This document shows, piece after piece, positions 1 through 10,284 of a stretch of 64,000 nucleotides of DNA. Made by a program: the position numbers and the translations under genes. The notes under the pieces were generated by a model. The model did no database searches and was not told the DNA's origin. It was given only the letters and a program-made list of their open reading frames with translations. The DNA is from Arachnopeziza araneosa (taxonomy: Eukaryota > Ascomycota > Leotiomycetes > Helotiales > Arachnopezizaceae), in the NCBI GenBank assembly GCA_003988855.1, contig QYAI01000047.1, forward strand, positions 1 through 64,000, in the 5' to 3' direction. The first letter of the stretch is position 1; each line of letters opens with the position of its first letter.

Positions 1-752
1 TATGATTTGTACCCACGCTAGAAAAGCCACTCCATGGGCCACCATGGTTAGTTGCTTGGAGGCTTCCACCCACCCCATGGGTACCCATTGAGCAGCCTAA
101 GGGTGAGAGTGGCGGTATCTGGTATGGCGCTTGAAAGAGTGGGATGAAGTTTCACGGGAGGTTTTCTTAGATCTCGCCACCTACTGAGCGGCGAATACTG
201 GTTGTTTCGAGTAGCTCAACACGTTGCTATCGCAGAGGCGCGTCCACCCTGGGGGGACCGTCCTCGCCCCAGAAGGCCTGAAACTTCTTGTGTGAGCTGG
301 CGCCTTGTCTTGCCAGGGCTTAGCTACCAATTACTAGTGTTTGGTGGGGTGACCTTTAGCGCCAACCTTCTCTGTACAAGTACATTGGGTGGATTTTCAG
401 CGGGACAGGATGATGCTACTGCTGCGCCCGATTCCTTCTGTGTTCAAAGTTTGTTATACCGTTTGGTTCGACAAATGTGGGGAGTACAGTACCTTTTAGC
501 CATGCTTCTGATTTTCCTGTCCTCTTTGCTTCTCATCTATCATATTCTGTTTTACTCAAAAGAAAAAGGATATATATAAATCTCGAGGTAATTCTCAATG
601 TTGCATTCCTGAAAACTCGGCTGTAACCTGGTCAAAATGTAGAGATGTCTTTTGGCGGCCCAGGCCAGGCTCTGAAAAGCGCGCGCCTTCTGACCTATTC
701 ATAGGCTACGCCACGATTCTAATAGTGCGACACTCACTCCTTCTTTTACTCA
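1..752. other. Intergenic, no supported gene
   Basis: No ATG-initiated reading frame here looks like a gene. One open frame at 202-579 opens only with TTG, and its hydrophobic tail looks accidental. I see no tRNA or repeat. The right end is the upstream region of the membrane-protein gene that starts at 857. Confidence 0.5.
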
Positions 753-758
753 TATAAG
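753..758 (+). promoter_or_regulatory. TATA-like box
   Basis: A TATAAG sequence lies about 100 bases before the start codon at 857. If it is used, transcription would begin near 780-800, which would put the short upstream frame at 817-897 inside the leader. This is inferred from position and sequence only. Confidence 0.35.
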
Positions 759-816
759 TCACGCCACGAAAGTTGAAACGTGCCTTTTGACAATAAATAG
801 CCCACCTTCGTCGACA

Positions 817-897
817 ATGGACGACTACTCTTGTCACAACATCTTATACTGCAAAGATGAACACAAATCAATCTTCACATCTTCTCATGGAGTCTAG
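817..897 (+). promoter_or_regulatory. Possible uORF overlapping the main start codon
   Basis: An ATG in good context (A at -3, G at +4) opens a 26-codon frame that ends at a TAG at 895-897. That is past the main start at 857 and in another frame. Translation of this frame would compete with the main start. Whether it is in the mRNA depends on the unknown transcription start. Confidence 0.35.
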
Positions 898-2596
898 TCA
901 AGCTTCAGAGAAAGACTCCATGTCGTTGGGAAAGCCGTGCACCAAGCCCTTGATTTCCAGCACTCATGCCTCAGCGTGTGTCATATCCCTAGTCTGTTTA
1001 CTGCTAGGGATTCTGGCCATCATCCCAAATCTAAGCATAGCGTGGCATCTGGAATTCACCGGCCAGATCGTCGTCATTGGCTTTCTGCTAAGCATTATGA
1101 ATTTATGTCTGCAGGCAATTCTTCCTTACACTTTCCTCCTCATCGAGGCTCGATTTGGACAATCGAGGCTGCAAAATTTCAATGCGATTCTCACTGGAAA
1201 ACTTGTCTCATCCAACATAGCTTGGCATTGGCAATTGGTCTTGCTAGTTTTCCTAGTTCTACCGCTCAGTCTTTCAGTAGCGTACAAACGCTGTCTCGGT
1301 GGCTCGAGCAGCGCCGAGATTACACGCAGCGTTCTCTATGGCATTGACTTCCCACGGATTGGAGCATGGGCACCGCCGAACGATCCTTTCTATTTCCTCA
1401 CAACCTCGATCGGCGCCTTCCTGTCCGCGTCACAATACAGCCCTCAAGCGTACCCTGCCGATGACCAGTTCCCAATCGCGTACGGCTACAACACATTGCT
1501 TATCAACAGCAACTCGGCAGCGATCTTGGACACGCCGACCGCTCCATATGTCTCCTACCTCCAAGGACAGCTCTCAGCAGGTGAGACACTAGACATTCTA
1601 GCACCAGTCGATGCATACGTGGTAGCTACCGACAGCTCGAGTGACTTTCGAACCAACAACGTAACCTGGCAGAACGATGTCGAATCGGCCTTGAGTAACG
1701 GTTGGGGCGGCCTAAGGGCAATAGATCTCTACGAAGGAAACGGTGCATATCTCGGGATGATGAATTTTGGTTCTGGAAACGACCAAAGTTACTTTGGTCT
1801 CTATTACAACTCCTCTGCCCCCGAAGGACTAGCCTTTTTCGATAATTCTACGGCCGGGGATTTCGAGCTATTTAGGGCGTCCGCTGGCCGATTCAAAATG
1901 TCACGGAGGTCGTGCCAAGGTCACTGGTCCCTCAACGCATCGAGCATCATCTTGATGGATGGGAGCTGCCAGGATGATCAGATATTGAACACCAACTTCT
2001 TTACGTGGTCGCAGCCTTACTGGGCCGATGCCATGCCTGACATGCAGCACATCTTCGGCAGCTTTGCAGGCACGACAAACTTTCGCCAGTTGAGTAACCC
2101 AGACTGGTTTCAAGCGACGTGTTCGGTCGTCGTCGCCACCTTGTACTGGTCCCGAGGACTCTTCCTCCTCGGTGGTTCTGGGACCGAGGCGACTGACTGG
2201 CAAGGCTATTCAGGACCTTATCCCTCGGCCCTCCAGACCATCATCTCTACTCGAAAAACACTCCACGCCAACGGATTACTCTTTTTTGTGCTGGCCATCC
2301 AACCCTTTCTCACTCTGGCAGCACTGGTCTCAACCGTCTGGCTTTTCCATGTCCCTCTGGGAGCCGACTTTGGCATCATCTCCATCCTTTCCGGCTTCAA
2401 GCCATCGCATTCTCGATCGATTGTCGGAGCCGGACTGTCGGGCGTGCTCACGCAACCCGTCAGATTGGACGTGGCTCCCACCAGTCCGTCTCTGTCGCCC
2501 TCCGAGGACCACGATGCTCTCATCACGTATCATGTGCTAGATATTTCCGATGCGGGAACGGAGAATCGATTGCGGAAAGGACAGAAGTATGGATAG
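857..2596 (+). CDS. Multi-pass membrane protein, unknown function
   Basis: An intronless gene for 579 residues. Three hydrophobic segments lie near residues 38-60, 70-98 and 120-140, and another lies near 475-500. Between the third and the last is a stretch of roughly 330 residues rich in Asn, Ser, Trp and aromatic residues with several N-x-S/T sequons. This arrangement suggests three N-terminal membrane helices, a large extracytoplasmic region, a fourth helix and a cytoplasmic Ser/Pro-rich tail. It resembles the many uncharacterised fungus-specific membrane proteins of 500-700 residues. I recognise no catalytic motif. The start is the first in-frame ATG after a TATA-like box; an overlapping upstream frame may reduce its translation. 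The gene call is firm; the function is unknown. Confidence 0.8.
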   Translation: MNTNQSSHLLMESSQASEKDSMSLGKPCTKPLISSTHASACVISLVCLLLGILAIIPNLSIAWHLEFTGQIVVIGFLLSIMNLCLQAILPYTFLLIEARFGQSRLQNFNAILTGKLVSSNIAWHWQLVLLVFLVLPLSLSVAYKRCLGGSSSAEITRSVLYGIDFPRIGAWAPPNDPFYFLTTSIGAFLSASQYSPQAYPADDQFPIAYGYNTLLINSNSAAILDTPTAPYVSYLQGQLSAGETLDILAPVDAYVVATDSSSDFRTNNVTWQNDVESALSNGWGGLRAIDLYEGNGAYLGMMNFGSGNDQSYFGLYYNSSAPEGLAFFDNSTAGDFELFRASAGRFKMSRRSCQGHWSLNASSIILMDGSCQDDQILNTNFFTWSQPYWADAMPDMQHIFGSFAGTTNFRQLSNPDWFQATCSVVVATLYWSRGLFLLGGSGTEATDWQGYSGPYPSALQTIISTRKTLHANGLLFFVLAIQPFLTLAALVSTVWLFHVPLGADFGIISILSGFKPSHSRSIVGAGLSGVLTQPVRLDVAPTSPSLSPSEDHDALITYHVLDISDAGTENRLRKGQKYG

Positions 2597-3384
2597 AGCG
2601 CATGTTTTGTACAATGTGGCAAGTAGGGACGTTTCATCTCGCTTGGTAAATATTGAATCTCGTTAGTTAGCTTTCGAATGTCTCGACTATTTTTGATACC
2701 TGATTGTATATATAACTTTTAAAGAAAGGAATGAAGAACTATCTGGCTGCATTTGATGTTGAAATCTCTGTTGGCTTTTAAAGTGTGTTCAGAATAGGTG
2801 CAAAAATGGAGTTTTTCAGTGGTGAAGAATCAATTCTACAGTGGGAAGTGCACCCTATATATAGGCTGATGAAACAGGGCCTGAGGCCCTGAAACGAGTT
2901 AAAACAGAGCCCTAACACGCTCAAGCTATCGCTCTGACTGCAGGCCGTCCTTTTGCAACAATCTCCTTTAAGGCGCTTGAGAGAGCTCAACAAACACGTG
3001 AAGAAATCTCAGTGAAAATTTTAACCCGCCAAGTTACGATGCGATATAGTACCTATCGTTTGGGAAGTATGAGCGCAGAGTAGAGATTTTCTAACCCTAC
3101 AAACAACTACCAACACATCTCAGGTAGGAGCGGAATTTCCTAGGATTAGACTCATGCAACATAACAGTTTTAAGACATGCTATTAAAGCTCTTCAGGTCG
3201 TGAGATCGAATCGCTCATGGTAAAGATCGTCCACTATCAATAGACAACGAGCCGATGTTTTTTCTAGATAGAAAAGTATATTGTTACATAGAAGACCTGC
3301 TTGACAACGTATGTCCTGAGAATCACTAAATACAAAAAGCCCAGCGAGTCCAAAACACAACTCCTCGCGCCCTTCGTCTTCGCC
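2597..3384. other. Intergenic, no supported gene
   Basis: This separates two convergent genes. Short frames on the minus strand near 2778-2993 have no recognisable content. A GATCGAATC string near 3205 resembles a tRNA T-arm, but no acceptor or anticodon stem can be drawn around it. Confidence 0.4.
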
Positions 3385-4437
3385 TCAGCAATAGCTACCG
3401 TGAACCAACAAATTCCATCCGGAGCCCCAGTATTGAAAGGCCGGTTGGAAGGCCAGGTCACCCGCCCCGGCATCTGGCGTGTGCGCATAACAGTCATTAA
3501 AAGTGCCTTCAATCGTGCTGGCTGCATCCACCGAATCCAAACTCATGTCTTGCGCGGGGGTTTGCGGATCCAGGCTCCACATGACGCCCGTACCCCCAGT
3601 ACAGGCGATGAGGCTCTGCTGCCCAGTCGCGACGGTGAATGTCTGTGGCGAGCTCCGGAAATCGCTGATGATATCCGCGACGCGCGCTTCCGTCAGACGC
3701 GGGTAATTATCGAGCCCGCAACTGTCATCGCGTTTGGCGAGGGATGCTGGGAGGTAATGATTGGCGAGGGAAGTTGGGATGGTGGAAGAGGTTGGGTTGG
3801 TGGAGGAGACTGGGATCGCGACAGAGACTGGGATGGTGGAAGAAACGGGGCCGATGGAAGTCGGGATGGAAGTCGGGAAGACGGAAGAAATTGGGATAAC
3901 TGGAGTACCCGTAGTGATAGAAGGGATCGGGATGACAGTAGAGGCCGGGATAGGTGAAGAGTTTGAGATTATTGAAAGAACCGGGATGACAGTAGAAATT
4001 GGAACCAGAAAAGAACCAGAGATGATAGAAGAAACCGGAACGATGGAAGAACTCGGGAAGACAGAAGAACCCAGTGTAAAAGAAGAAATTGGAACGGTAG
4101 CCGAACCCGAGGAAATAGAAGAGACTGGAAGGATGGAGGAGCCAGAGGCGCTTGAAGAAGTCGGGAAGACCGAAGAACTCGAGGTGGTAGAGGAGACTGC
4201 AACAATAGACGAAACCTGAATAATAGTCGAACCCAATGTAATAGAAGAGACCGGGATGTCAGTAGAACCCGAAGTGATGGATGAAATCGGAATGATAAGA
4301 GAGCCAGAGGTGACCGTAGAAACTGGAATGATGAGAGAACCTGATGTGATAGGCGAGACCGGAACGATCGAATAGACTGGGACAGCAGCCGTGAGGCTAA
4401 CAGTCCCGAGCAAGACGATGGTGGTGAAAAGTAGCAT
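3385..4437 (-). CDS. Secreted Ser/Thr-rich repeat protein with Cys-containing C-terminal domain
   Basis: An intronless gene for 350 residues. Residues 1-18 form a signal peptide ending in VSLTAAVP. Residues 19-220 are about 20 degenerate copies of a 9-12-residue unit of the form P-V-S-S-I-x-S-G-S-x-I, a classic target for O-mannosylation, so this is probably an extended stalk. The last 115 residues form a separate domain with four Cys (SCGLDNY, LIACTGG, FNDCYAH, HGSYC), enough for two disulphides. There is no GPI-anchor-like hydrophobic tail, so release into the wall or medium is likely. The architecture, a glycosylated stalk plus a small globular head, suggests a cell-wall or surface protein. 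I do not recognise the head domain. A TATA box lies 170 bases upstream. Confidence 0.75.
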   Translation of the reverse strand: MLLFTTIVLLGTVSLTAAVPVYSIVPVSPITSGSLIIPVSTVTSGSLIIPISSITSGSTDIPVSSITLGSTIIQVSSIVAVSSTTSSSSVFPTSSSASGSSILPVSSISSGSATVPISSFTLGSSVFPSSSIVPVSSIISGSFLVPISTVIPVLSIISNSSPIPASTVIPIPSITTGTPVIPISSVFPTSIPTSIGPVSSTIPVSVAIPVSSTNPTSSTIPTSLANHYLPASLAKRDDSCGLDNYPRLTEARVADIISDFRSSPQTFTVATGQQSLIACTGGTGVMWSLDPQTPAQDMSLDSVDAASTIEGTFNDCYAHTPDAGAGDLAFQPAFQYWGSGWNLLVHGSYC

Positions 4438-4604
4438 GGTGGCTGGACGCGATGTATATATGACTAGGATGAGTCTTTGAGGGTTGAGCTCTTGGTTGTA
4501 ATCGATCGAAGTGTCTTCAATGTGGAGAAGATTGGTAATGAAGGAATGGTATTCAAGTACCGAAAGATGATTGAAGAGCGCTATTGAGTTACCAATAGAC
4601 GGGG

Positions 4605-4613
4605 CCTTATATA
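4605..4613 (-). promoter_or_regulatory. TATA box of the secreted repeat protein
   Basis: TATATAAGG on the minus strand, about 170 bases before the start at 4437. Strong TATA boxes are common in fungal genes for secreted, condition-dependent proteins. Confidence 0.45.
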
Positions 4614-6627
4614 TTCTCTACAACTCATAGATAGATACTAGAAGAGAGGGTCACGTGATACACGTTCTCGACCTGCCTGCACGCGAGCATGAACTCTCAC
4701 CGAGTCAGGATCGGCTCCAACCGCAGCCTTACGTGAGCCGTCAGCTCATTGGCCGGCACAGAGATTCTGGCCAAGTTGAGACGGTGGGAATGCCTGCGTC
4801 GGGATGATAAGCTGAGCTTATGTTAAGCGTGCAGGCCGGTGGGTTTCATCCGATGATATTTTCAAGTCGCGTGAGGATTTGGACCATGAGTGCTTAAGCA
4901 CATAGCCACCTGGGGAAAATGGAAATATCCCAAAGCTACTCGCGAATGCAGAAACATTGCATAGCCACGTGTAAAGCTGCGATATTGTCCCTAGACCTCA
5001 TGCTCTGAGTTTTCGTCCACGATTAGGGACGCAGTATATATGAAACGGTGTGGCAGCAGAAAATCTGTCAGAATCCGAAAGTGAAGAATTGATGTGGGAT
5101 CTTGAAGCGGTTTTCATCCTGAGGGAATTAAGCATGGTGGCGCTGCAAGTTTGGAGATTTCAATTGCAATGTTCGGATCTCCAGCATGCGGTTGATGTCC
5201 TGTCACGATCTTTATGCAAACATGGCGTCACAGTTTCGACCCGCGGCTGCATGATGAAAGAGATTATTAATTGAACCTTATTGAGCAGTCTGTGCAAACT
5301 ACTGTTTTATTATCCTTCGAGCCCAAAAAGAAGTCGGTGGAGGTGCTAGCGCCATAGTCGGAACAAGGAGCAAAATGAGCTGCACTATACTCAGCACCTC
5401 TTATTAAACAGAGAGTATTTCTAGGTCTATCTTAGATAGTATCGCCTATGAAATGTGTTTATATCTCACGGATACTTTGGTTCGACTACTTTGACATACT
5501 TAATTTAACTACTGTAGTGGGGTTGTAGGGTGCAGGGATATTTTTGCGGTTTCTAGAGGAAACACACGTGACAGGCTCTCTATGAAAGAGGTCCTGTTCT
5601 CTGAGTGTAAGTCATAGACAAGCTGAACAGAGTGTATATACTGAATACTCTTGCGATATAAATATATAAATACATTGAATACCTATATTGCTTCTCTTCG
5701 ATACGTGGATACACTTTGAATATAAGGAACCTTGTTGCCTTGCAGAACAGACTCATTTTGGTGGTTGCTTTATCCCACTTACGCTACTCAAACCAGCATA
5801 TCTGGGCATACAATATCCGTCTGCCAGACTATCAAGTATACAGAGTAAATCAGAAAACCAGGGGCAAGTGCTACTATTCCCCCAGGACTAGAAATGTTAA
5901 TAGTTTCTTATCCTACGGTAGTGCGACTTGCATTTAGCTGGTTTCCTTTAATCTTTGGCGCCTTATAGCTTAGGTCACGCGCGCCGTTCGGGAAACGGGC
6001 CAGTTGATGTTGCGCTCTTATAAGGGGCTTCTCTACTACGTGGCTTGCTAGGCATCTTCTTTACTTCGAATAATACTGCTTTTAGCTCCCTTACTTATTC
6101 TACTTCCTGCGTGCGCTTTTATTACTTGCCTTTACGTTCTCGCTTTAGGTGGTTGTTCTATGAGGGCTGTTTGCTTGCTACGTTTCCCCCCTATAGTTTT
6201 GTGCTTGTTGTACTTTGCCGTCTTAAATTAGGAGAGTTCATTATGGCATGGTCTCGAAGGGTGGGCGAAGCTCCTGAATTGGAGTGGAAGGACGTCGTGA
6301 TAAGTGGGCCAGTGATGACTCTTTACTGTGTCCCGTTAGTTAAGGCGAGCAATATAATTTAGGTTAAGCTCCGAGAGATGGCATATAATATTAGCGGCAT
6401 AGTCTGTCTCTTATGACAAAGGGTGGTGAAAAAAGCCGCGGATTTCATTCTATTAAGAGCAATAAACAAGCCAGAAACCTGGTACATACAAGATTTGTTG
6501 GCAGCTAAGCTACGTACAAGCCAGAGATATTTGAAACTATAACGCACTAGATCGACCATGAGTATTCTCAGTTCTATAATGCCAGATTCGGACACAATCC
6601 CTCACCACTTAGCACCTCGATTTCCGA
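4614..6627. other. Gene-free region, possibly old repeat remnants
   Basis: Two kb without a convincing gene. The stretch 5512-5743 begins TGTAGTGG and ends TTGCA, and it contains a TATA-rich core, so it looks loosely like a solo LTR. I could not find a target-site duplication. The stretch 5990-6350 has a codon-like texture unlike its neighbours and could be an eroded transposon. Neither is proven. The short frames between 5050 and 6595 look accidental. Confidence 0.3.
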
Positions 6628-8837
6628 CTATCCACATATGGCTTGGATATCATCAATGGGCAACCGCTCGGGGTACCTTCCTGGAAGAGCAATCGCGCCG
6701 ATAATATCCTGTGCCAAGGTGGTCGGAGACATCTCGCTGAAGAGGCCGATATTCGTTTGAGGCTGCAGGCTGCGGAACAGTGATGAGCCACCTCCCAGAG
6801 CACCAATCGGCTTACCATGAGTGTAAGCTTCCTGAACAAAGGCTTGGAGATCAGGTAACTGGGTGTTGTTCCCAACCACAATGACAGCGTCGTAGAAGAC
6901 GCTCGATGCGGTAATATAGCTTTGAGTCGCGGATACTCCTCTGGTCAAGAGGCCCTGGTGCGGAGCAATAACATCGAACAGCAGTTGCTTCTCGTTGAAC
7001 GACTGTTCCAGCACCGCGAGATCCGTTGGTGACGGACCAGCATTGTCGGTAACGATTCCTACACTAAGCCCAACCACAGGTTGTGGCGTCTTGTACTGCA
7101 GAGGATACTGGGAAGGGTATATAATCCCAGAAACATTTGGAGTTCCTTGCGCAGTAGGCAAAGGGATGCCGAGGCCAAAAGCCACACGGCGCGCCAGGCA
7201 GTTGTCAATAGAGTTCAGGACTTTATTGACAAAGTTGACCTTGACGTCCGGATCCGCAACCAATCCAACCTCCAGACGGTAGCCATTCACGGTATGCTGC
7301 TGGGAGTAATTATTCTGTGAGTTGAAGAAGATAGCAGCTTGGGCATAAGGATCGTTGTTGAATTCATAGCGTCCAATACGTCCGTTGAAGTTCTGGTTAC
7401 CGTAGCCGTACGCTGTTGGTCCCGAAGCCGCGTGAATCCCCCCTATGCCGTTTGGGGTCGAGGCAGAATTGCCTTCGAAAAGGTACATTTGCATGAGACC
7501 GTCACGGAAATTATTGTTTGCTGGGATAATGGGAGAATTGACGCCCATCTGGACAAAATTCTCGGACCCGTGACGATACTGATGCGTCTCGTCATAAGCC
7601 AAGAGTCGCCAGGCAATGACTGGGTCTGGCACGAACGTGATGCCAGTCACAACATTTGCGGGACTGAATGCAACTTGCTCAGTCTCGGCGAAATAATTTG
7701 TCGGATTGCGATTGAGGGTCATAGTTCCTAAAGTAACGGGAGGATTTTCCTCAAACGGAACAACAATTGTTGGATCCAAGAGGTCGTAGTTCTTATACAT
7801 GAAAGCGTCATTGTCAGGGAAAAGCTGCACCACAAGGTCGTATGCAGGGAATCTGCCGGCTTCGATGCTGTTATAGAGATCAGCTCGTTGGAACTGAGGC
7901 AGCTTTCCAGCTATCTTCGTCATCTCATCCTGGACATTGGATCGATAGCCAAGTTGGGGAATGAAATACCACTTGAATAAAGTGGTCGCGCCTTCTGCAT
8001 TGATGAAACGGTATGTAGAGACGCCTGCTGATCCATGGTGGCGAGAAGTCCTAGGAATCCCAAGGTCACTTAGCACGTTCATGACTTGGAATGCGCTTTC
8101 TGTACGTTGAGTGAAGAAGTCGTACGCTGTCGAATGAGCAGCACCAACTATCAGTAACGTTAGTTTAAGATTCTGGAGTCCCTGCACGGATGAAATCGCC
8201 TACACGATGGAAACCCCGAATTTGGTTCTTGCTTGAGAGCGTGAACAACATCTGGGAAGAGAAGCCCATCATTTACCAGGAAGGAAGGGAGGTGCAGCCC
8301 AAGTAAATCGTGGTTGCCACATTGAGTATACAGCTTCGTTGCGAAACCACGTATATCACGATCAACGTCCCCTCCTCCGGCAGGTGAAACAACTGTGGAA
8401 AATCGTACGAAGGTGTCGGTTGATGCGCCGGCTTGCAGGAAACAAGCTGAGGTCAGATTGCTGTGATCTCCGTTTGAAACGAAGGTTCCATAGGCGCCAT
8501 GGCCAACAGCGTGAACAACTCTTTCGGCTTGACGTTCTTTGGCGAAATGAAGTATCTTTTTGCGACCAATGGTATCTTCTAGGAGCACAGGGCCTCGAGG
8601 GCCAACTTTCAATGAGACGGTCGTGTTGACAGGTACGCCAAGCTCTCCCGTCTCCGCTTGGCCCATTGTATTGCGTCTGAAGCCGGCTAGTTGATCTTGC
8701 TATGCATCAAGTCAGTTCTGATGATCACGAAGATATAAACACAAGAGATGGCGTTTTGCTATCTGTACCTTTGGTGTCTGTGAATATCCATGCGATGCAA
8801 AGGTCAAGGCCAGGTTAACGAGTAAAACGAAATGCAT
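6628..8837 (-). CDS. Secreted large-subunit catalase, divergent active site
   Basis: Three exons (8837-8769, 8699-8204, 8147-6628) give 694 residues, the usual size of large-subunit fungal catalases (CatB/Cat-3 type), which split H2O2 into water and O2. Exon 1 is a signal peptide, so the enzyme is exported. The second intron is 56 nt with an AACTAAC branch site. Family marks that I see: RVVH with the distal His, RDIRGFATKLYT, FPDVVHALKQEP, TAYDFFTQ, and the proximal haem Tyr in RLLAY. The last 150 residues form the flavodoxin/DJ-1-like domain (VGLSVGIVTDN). Odd points: the usual VGNNxPVFF segment with the distal Asn reads LGLHLPSFL, and RGAGAxGYF reads VGHGAYGTF. Peroxide dismutation may therefore be weak or altered. 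A strong TATA box lies 141 bases upstream. The family call is firm. Confidence 0.88.
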
Positions 8838-8977
8838 ATTTGGTCTTCAGGGTTGTTACCCAGTGCAAAATTGGTTGGCTTTTTGTCCTTTCTTCGACTC
8901 TCTGGAGAGCAGAAAGACGTAATATGCTTATATGTTAACTTGGAGGTTGATGGCTTGTAATTAAGATAACAGTGCCT

Positions 8978-8986
8978 CCTTTTATA
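8978..8986 (-). promoter_or_regulatory. TATA box of the catalase gene
   Basis: TATAAAAGG on the minus strand, 141 bases before the catalase start codon at 8837. It is a near-ideal TATA box, consistent with an inducible secreted enzyme. Confidence 0.5.
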
Positions 8987-10284
8987 TCATGATTGATTCC
9001 ACATAGCAAGTCAAGCTGCCTAATTCGGTGATGAGAAATAAGCTTACTTTCTGTCCCACTCCCTCCGAGTGGATGAAAAACTAACAGCGCAGAAGATTAC
9101 AGTTCCTCCAAGGTACGTGTTTAGACAACAGGTCCCAGTCTATGGAATTAATGATTGCGTGCAGAGGATGTGCCCGTTGGATATGATAGTCTCCAGTGCA
9201 TTGAATTAACGCTGGCATGCAGAAGACGGTGTCATCTTCCGAGGCTTCCGGTAACAACGGGCCTACTCCTTGAGCAGGTCAGCTACATTTCCGTGTACGT
9301 ACTATGTAGGTTATTGGCTTGTCAGTTGATTTGATTACATAGATACCCCTGGAAAGGGGGATAAAGCTTGGAAACAGTAGGGTAAAGAAGAAGATAGGAG
9401 CAGAAGCGTTGTGAGCCTGATATTGAGACGACTTACGGGCCATTGAGGCCTTCAAATATTGCCTGACGGATGATTCCAGCTCTTAGTCATGGGTACTCGT
9501 TTCCTTCTAAGAAATGACCAATTATTGGTGCCGCATTTGTTCTTCCTGGAATCACAACTGTAACATGCCAGGGCGCCTTGTACAAAGGAAATTGCAGTGC
9601 GAGAAACCCGGATCTCTACCCCTCCCGTGACCGAGTTATAAAAGTGTACCCTAAATACCATCTGGGCATGACCCAGCACCTTTATTTACAGTAAGGAATG
9701 CCAGAATCAGATTCGTTGTTAAATGCATTTACTTTAGAGTATATCGGAACTACAAACACATACACTAAAGCTATCAGGGAAACAATTACTATGGAGAACG
9801 AATAAGAAATATCACAGACAAGCTAAGATAATGTCGGCGACCGCGGCTCGGAACGTCCCTCACATTAAGCTACCTTTCGCTAGAGGCATTTCACTAGACT
9901 CTAAATTTTATTCAAAATAGTGAGAACTCGTATGTAAGTGTTTTTAAAATAAAGAAACTTCTAATTAGATCTATGATCGTTGATCTTATGAATTTTTCGC
10001 TACTGTCAACGTCTCCTAATAAAAAAAAACGATTGATATTGATGGGTGGGTAAAAGGAGGTTGATTCTTTAAAAGAGAATTGCACGAGAATTCCCTTATA
10101 AACACACCCTCTAGCCGCTCCTTCGTTCCCTGTGTCCAAATAGCCTCAAGATGTGTGAATGGTGTCGAATAAGACCAGCAACAGAGCAAGAAAATTACCA
10201 TCTAACGCCCTTCTTAAATCAGATGATGAACCTCAGAAAGAAGACCCGATGATGAGAAAAGCAATTCCTCTGCCTTTGCGATAT
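8987..10284. other. Intergenic, catalase upstream region and nothing else recognised
   Basis: About 1.3 kb with only short accidental frames (for example 9452-9679 on the minus strand). The half near the catalase gene presumably holds its regulatory sites. I see no repeat or RNA gene. Confidence 0.4.

Noticed and set aside
202..579. 125-codon open frame
   Set aside because: It opens with TTG, not ATG, has no family resemblance, and its hydrophobic end looks accidental.
3178..3225. tRNA-like T-arm string near GATCGAATC
   Set aside because: No matching acceptor, D-arm or anticodon stem upstream.
3761..4219. 152-residue Glu/Thr/Met-rich frame on the plus strand
   Set aside because: It is the antisense shadow of the Ser/Thr repeat region of the secreted protein; the repeat alone keeps it open.
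5512..5743. Possible solo LTR (TG...CA ends)
   Set aside because: No target-site duplication and no second copy in the window; left only as a remark on the intergenic region.
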